Below are positions 60,793-64,000 of a DNA stretch of 64,000 nucleotides, piece after piece. The first letter of the stretch is position 1. Every line of letters begins with the position of its first letter. The notes beneath the pieces are model-generated. The model saw only the letters and a list, made by a program, of their open reading frames with translations. It was not told the DNA's origin and did no database searches. The stretch comes from an uncultured bacterium (GTDB lineage Bacteria > Planctomycetota > UBA1135 > GCA-002686595). The translations under genes and the position numbers were made by a program. The stretch is taken from NCBI GenBank assembly GCA_937910685.1, contig CALEMP010000205.1, positions 1 to 64,000 of the forward strand. Reading direction: 5' to 3'.

Positions 60793-61805
60793 AGTTTGGA
60801 TGCCTCCTCAAGATGGTGGCAGGCCACCGTGTGGGCCCCACCGGGTTCGAGGGACACGAGGGGTGGTTCCGTCCCAGCGCACAGATCCGTGGCGATAGAG
60901 CAGCGGGTGCGGAAGCGACAGCCGCTAGGGAAGTTGGTTGCGGAGGGGACCATTCCGGGGATCGCAGTCAATCGTTCTCCTTGCTTGGCAAGATCCGGAA
61001 GGGATTGGAAGAGGCCAATGGTGTAGGGGTGACGGGGTTTCTCGAACAACTCCTCCACCGAGGCGTACTCCACCACCTTGCCCGCATACATAACAGCCAC
61101 ATGGTGGGCGGCCTCCGCCACGACCGCCAAGTCGTGTGTGATCAACAGGACGCTCATGCCAGAATCCTCTTGGAGCTCGCGGATCAGGTCCAAGATCTGG
61201 GCCTGAATCGTCACATCCAAGGCGGTGGTGGGTTCGTCCGCGATCAAGAGCGCCGGATCGCAGCTCATGGCAATCGCGATCATCACCCGCTGACGCATAC
61301 CCCCGGACATCTCGTGGGGATAGGTATCCACCCGGGTTTCCGGGCTGGGAATCCCCACGCGCCTCAGCATCTCGATGGCATGCTCCCGAGCGGCTTTCTT
61401 GCTGAGCCCCCGGTGCAGCATGACCGCCTCCGAAATCTGATTCCCCACGGTATAAACCGGATTAAGGGCCGTCATGGGCTCTTGAAAAATCATGGCGACC
61501 TCGTTGCCACGGATGCGGCGAAAATCCTCGTCCGAAATCGGCAGCAGGGATTCGCCCCGGAACAGGATGTCCCCGCGCTCCACGAAGCCCGGAGGACTTG
61601 GCACCAGGCGCATGACCGAGAGGGCACTGACACTCTTGCCACTGCCGGACTCCCCCACCAGACCCAGGGTCTCGCCGGGATAGATCTTATAGCTAACGCC
61701 GTCCACCGCCTTGGCGGTGCCTTCGTCCGTGTGGAACCAGGTCGCAAGGTCGCGCAGCTCGAGCAGAGGCTTGGCAGCCCCTTCGGGTGATTGGGAATCG
61801 CTCAT
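60789..61805 (-). CDS. oppD: Oligopeptide ABC transporter ATPase, OppD type
   Basis: 338 residues. Walker A LVGESGSGKSVSALS, signature MSGGMRQRVMIAIAMS, Walker B LLIADEPTTALD and ITHDLAVVAEA. The C-terminal domain again has C-x5-C-x6-C (CRFRTRCSIATDLC) and a further Cys near the end. The N-terminal segment is typical for the D-type subunit. Seven nt separate it from oppC and it overlaps oppF by 4 nt. Confidence 0.92.
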   Translation of the reverse strand: MSDSQSPEGAAKPLLELRDLATWFHTDEGTAKAVDGVSYKIYPGETLGLVGESGSGKSVSALSVMRLVPSPPGFVERGDILFRGESLLPISDEDFRRIRGNEVAMIFQEPMTALNPVYTVGNQISEAVMLHRGLSKKAAREHAIEMLRRVGIPSPETRVDTYPHEMSGGMRQRVMIAIAMSCDPALLIADEPTTALDVTIQAQILDLIRELQEDSGMSVLLITHDLAVVAEAAHHVAVMYAGKVVEYASVEELFEKPRHPYTIGLFQSLPDLAKQGERLTAIPGMVPSATNFPSGCRFRTRCSIATDLCAGTEPPLVSLEPGGAHTVACHHLEEASKL

Positions 61806-61812
61806 GTCAGCC

Positions 61813-63633
61813 TTAGCGTTTCATTTTGGGGTCCAGAGCATCGCGCACCGCGTCGCCCACCAGGTTGTAACAGGTCACCGTGATGAAAATCAGGGCCCCT
61901 GGGAACAGCTGAATCCACCAGTTGGAGGCGTTCTTGCTCTCGTTGACCAAGGATCCCCAACTGGCTTCGGGGGGCCGAATGCCAAAGCCCAGAAAGGACA
62001 CGGCGGATTCGGTCAAGATACCCGCAGCCACAGCAAAGGCCGCGCTCACCAGCACGGGCCCCATTGCATTGGGCAACACATGACGGAAGATCGTACGCCG
62101 GTTCGAGAATCCCAGGGCCTGCGCCGCGATGACAAACTCTTGCTCCCGAAGGCGTAAGAATTCACCGCGCACCAAGCGCGCCACCCCGGTCCAGCGAATG
62201 AGGGCGATCACGATCACAATCGCAAAGATCGGGCTGATCACGTCCGCCGGAATGAAGGCCATGGTCATCAAGATCAGAAAGAAAGCGGGGATCGCCTGAA
62301 GGACCTCGATCAAGCGCATGATGGCCACATCGATGCGGCCACCGAAGTAGCCCGCAATGCATCCAAACACCACGCCGATAACGGTCAACAGGATCGCGGA
62401 CAAAATGCCCACGGTCAAACTGATGCGGCCACCCCACACAAGACGCGTCAGGAAGTCCCGGCCCAACTCATCGACTCCTGCAATGTGGCGCAGGCGGGAG
62501 TTGCGCTCGGGTTCGCCAGCACGCACGTCCACCGGCGTGACTGCGGCCTTGAAACCACCTTGTCCTTCGGCGTTGGCCTTGGGGCCACGCACGTACTTGC
62601 CAGCCTCGTCAATCTCGGCCCACCACCACCAGGTGGGCGGGCGGAACATCTCTTCCGTGTGGGTCTCCGCAAGGCCATAGGTCAAGGGCGGCCAAGTGGG
62701 TTCAAAAACACCATCGCCCTCCCCCAACAATTGTCCCTCTGGCAAGGCCACCATGGCACCGCTGATCAGACCCGCCTTGTGGGGCGCGTTCTTGTACATG
62801 TCGTCCCCGTCCCCAAAGGTCGCGTACCACCCAAGGGAAGCAAGCACGGAAAGACCCAGGACGCCAAACGCCTTGCGTCGACGCCAGCGACGGACTTCTT
62901 CACGATTACCGCCCAGGACCACCCGGTTCAACATTCGATTCCACACGGGCCAACTGGCCAAGAGACTCCAGAGCACCATGAAGAAGATCTCCCGGGGCCA
63001 GAGGGCTTCCCAAAGGGGCAGGGTCCGCCGGGACTGCAAGGCCACACCACCCAGTTCCGGCTTTGCCGGGCTCAGGGGACGCAGGGTTTTGCGCAGGTCA
63101 CGGGTGATGCTTTTGGCTTCGCCCAGAAGCTCGGCGGCCTTGGGCTCATCACCCCCCGCGAAGGCAGCCTTGCCCTCCCTGAGCTTGTTGCGAAAGGCGA
63201 GCAACGCCGCCTGCTCTGCCTCGGCCGTGTCCGGCAGATAGAAGGCCACCACGTCCAAGCGCAGGTCCATCGCATCGGTCTCCAAGAGAAGGGCCCCGGC
63301 GCGGGTTTGGGGTACCCCATCAGCCCCCAGGGTTCCCGACTCTTGCAGCCCAGCCAGGTACTCATCGTCGGTGGCCGACACCAACTTCAGCATGCCGTTG
63401 GTCACCGCACGAAGGGAGTTCAGGGACGAACCATAAGCGGCGCGATCGACGCCCTCGAATGAAAAGGGCCGATCCCCCGCCAGGAACGGGGCAAAGATCA
63501 CCAGGCCATACAAGAGGGCCAAGACCCCCATTCCAGCCCGGAATAGCTTGCGCCGACCCAACTGTTCGAAGACAAGGTCCCAATAGTCCTTGCTGTAGAT
63601 TGCGCTGTCCGGCGCCTGCTCTGAATCACTCAT
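61813..63633 (-). CDS. oppC: Oligopeptide ABC permease OppC with large N-terminal insertion
   Basis: 606 residues, about twice the usual length. The permease core begins near residue 383 with HIAGVDELGRDFLTRL and includes the EAA loop (EFVIAAQALGFSNRR) and GFGIRPPEASWGSLV. Before it are one hydrophobic segment (about 34-52), a soluble region of about 160 residues with charged helices, two further hydrophobic segments (about 214-232 and 256-272), and a second soluble region with a Trp run (TWWWWAEI). Typical OppC has one helix and a short loop there. The extra part may hold a peptide-binding or docking function. Confidence 0.85.
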   Translation of the reverse strand: MSDSEQAPDSAIYSKDYWDLVFEQLGRRKLFRAGMGVLALLYGLVIFAPFLAGDRPFSFEGVDRAAYGSSLNSLRAVTNGMLKLVSATDDEYLAGLQESGTLGADGVPQTRAGALLLETDAMDLRLDVVAFYLPDTAEAEQAALLAFRNKLREGKAAFAGGDEPKAAELLGEAKSITRDLRKTLRPLSPAKPELGGVALQSRRTLPLWEALWPREIFFMVLWSLLASWPVWNRMLNRVVLGGNREEVRRWRRRKAFGVLGLSVLASLGWYATFGDGDDMYKNAPHKAGLISGAMVALPEGQLLGEGDGVFEPTWPPLTYGLAETHTEEMFRPPTWWWWAEIDEAGKYVRGPKANAEGQGGFKAAVTPVDVRAGEPERNSRLRHIAGVDELGRDFLTRLVWGGRISLTVGILSAILLTVIGVVFGCIAGYFGGRIDVAIMRLIEVLQAIPAFFLILMTMAFIPADVISPIFAIVIVIALIRWTGVARLVRGEFLRLREQEFVIAAQALGFSNRRTIFRHVLPNAMGPVLVSAAFAVAAGILTESAVSFLGFGIRPPEASWGSLVNESKNASNWWIQLFPGALIFITVTCYNLVGDAVRDALDPKMKR

Positions 63634-64000
63634 TGCGGATCCGGGGGTCGACGATCGAATAGGTGATGTCCGAGAGCAAGATGCCCACTTGGGTCATGAC
63701 GCCCACCAAGATCGTGGTGGCCATGATGATGTTGAAGTCGCGCTTAAGAAGACCATCGAAGGCATAGCGGCCCATGCCAGGCACATCGAAAACCTTCTCA
63801 ATGATGATCGACCCTCCGATCAGAATCGGCAACACGCTGGCCAAGAGGGTCAGCACGGGGATCATTGAGTTGCGCAGGGCGTGCTTGTAAATCACCACGG
63901 TTTCGCTCAAGCCCTTGGCCCTGGCCGTGCGAATGTAATCCTGCTGCAGGGTGTCCATCATGCCCGCACGCATTTGGCGTGACAGGTAAGCCAAGCTGCT
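63626..64000 (-). CDS. oppB: Oligopeptide ABC permease OppB, partial
   Basis: The 3' end of a permease gene running off the right edge; 124 codons are visible. Contains the EAA loop pattern DYIRTARAKGLSETVVIYKHALRN, followed by membrane segments and the C-terminal VGILLSDITYSIVDPRIR, which is typical of OppB. It overlaps the start of oppC by 8 nt. A substrate-binding protein gene (oppA) is not in the window. Confidence 0.88.
   Translation of the reverse strand, partial: SSLAYLSRQMRAGMMDTLQQDYIRTARAKGLSETVVIYKHALRNSMIPVLTLLASVLPILIGGSIIIEKVFDVPGMGRYAFDGLLKRDFNIIMATTILVGVMTQVGILLSDITYSIVDPRIRNE

Noticed and set aside
62485-63462. A long plus-strand frame opposite oppC that could explain its extra length as a mis-annotation.
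   Set aside because: The OppC frame continues without a break into an intact permease core and has plausible membrane segments; the plus-strand product has no recognisable domain.
1-64000. CRISPR arrays, insertion sequences, tRNA or rRNA genes, prophage.
   Set aside because: No repeat-spacer pattern, transposase motif, tRNA T-loop with matching arms or phage gene was seen. The tandem repeats found have no spacers.

Overview
The window is GC-rich, densely packed and almost entirely coding, with no tRNA, rRNA, CRISPR array or insertion sequence that I can see. Two observations point to the PVC superphylum, most likely a planctomycete-like bacterium. One is a 76-residue 'small basic protein' at 35397-35627 (starts MSIHPSL, then RIERVQKLL and FGLPKVKT), a family known from Chlamydiae, Verrucomicrobia and Planctomycetes. 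The other is the style of the envelope genes: TPR-lipoprotein secretins and SPOR proteins. Most starts lack a Shine-Dalgarno sequence and sit in a C-rich context ending CCATG. The lineage call is an inference; no 16S rRNA or ribosomal protein gene is present.

Region 1 (1-2870, minus strand): a PhyH-like dioxygenase cut by the left edge, a small cupin, and threonyl-tRNA synthetase without a TGS domain. Region 2 (3115-18492, minus): a division and cell-wall (dcw) cluster. Read in transcription order it is mraZ, rsmH, an ftsL-like gene, ftsI-type PBP, murE, murF, mraY, ftsW, a triple-LysM protein, a small membrane protein, murG, (a DUF2007-like gene on the opposite strand), murC, murB. There is no murD, ftsQ, ftsA, ftsZ or ddl. 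MurE carries an in-frame 36-bp tandem repeat next to its VVVDYAHTPD motif. The DNPR motif in MurE predicts meso-diaminopimelate peptidoglycan.

Region 3 (18811-36696, minus): a zinc-ribbon-like protein and a HEAT-repeat lipoprotein, then a surface-glycan block. The block has three GT4 and three GT2 glycosyltransferase modules, one free PIG-L deacetylase and one PIG-L/GT2 fusion, followed by a Wzm/Wzt-type ABC exporter. Most neighbours overlap by 1-4 nt (ATGA or TGATG), so they are probably co-translated. Upstream lie queE, der and a lipoprotein with an internal duplication, then the small basic protein and a SPOR-type membrane protein.

Region 4 (36811-41886, minus): a membrane protein, a TPR lipoprotein, and a serine-hydrolase (beta-lactamase family) protein with an extra C-terminal domain.

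Region 5 (42135-57541, plus): a family-4 uracil-DNA glycosylase, then the most interesting locus. Two paralogous lipoprotein secretins with N-terminal TPR regions flank a 962-residue TPR protein, a 402-residue TPR protein, and an ExbB-ExbD-ExbD proton-channel module. No GspE-like ATPase, GspF-like platform or pilin is present. I infer a proton-motive-force-energised secretin envelope machine, not a standard type II secretion or type IV pilus system. A HAD hydrolase and an iron superoxide dismutase follow.

Region 6 (57726-64000, minus): a RegB/RegA-like redox two-component pair with the conserved quinone-binding motif and redox cysteine, then an oligopeptide ABC transporter (oppF, oppD, oppC, partial oppB). 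OppC has an extra region of roughly 300 residues before its permease core.

A recurring theme is recent short tandem duplication: 36 bp in murE, 48 bp in a lipoprotein, 15 bp in a signal peptide, 40 bp between genes, and 15 bp beside a terminator.
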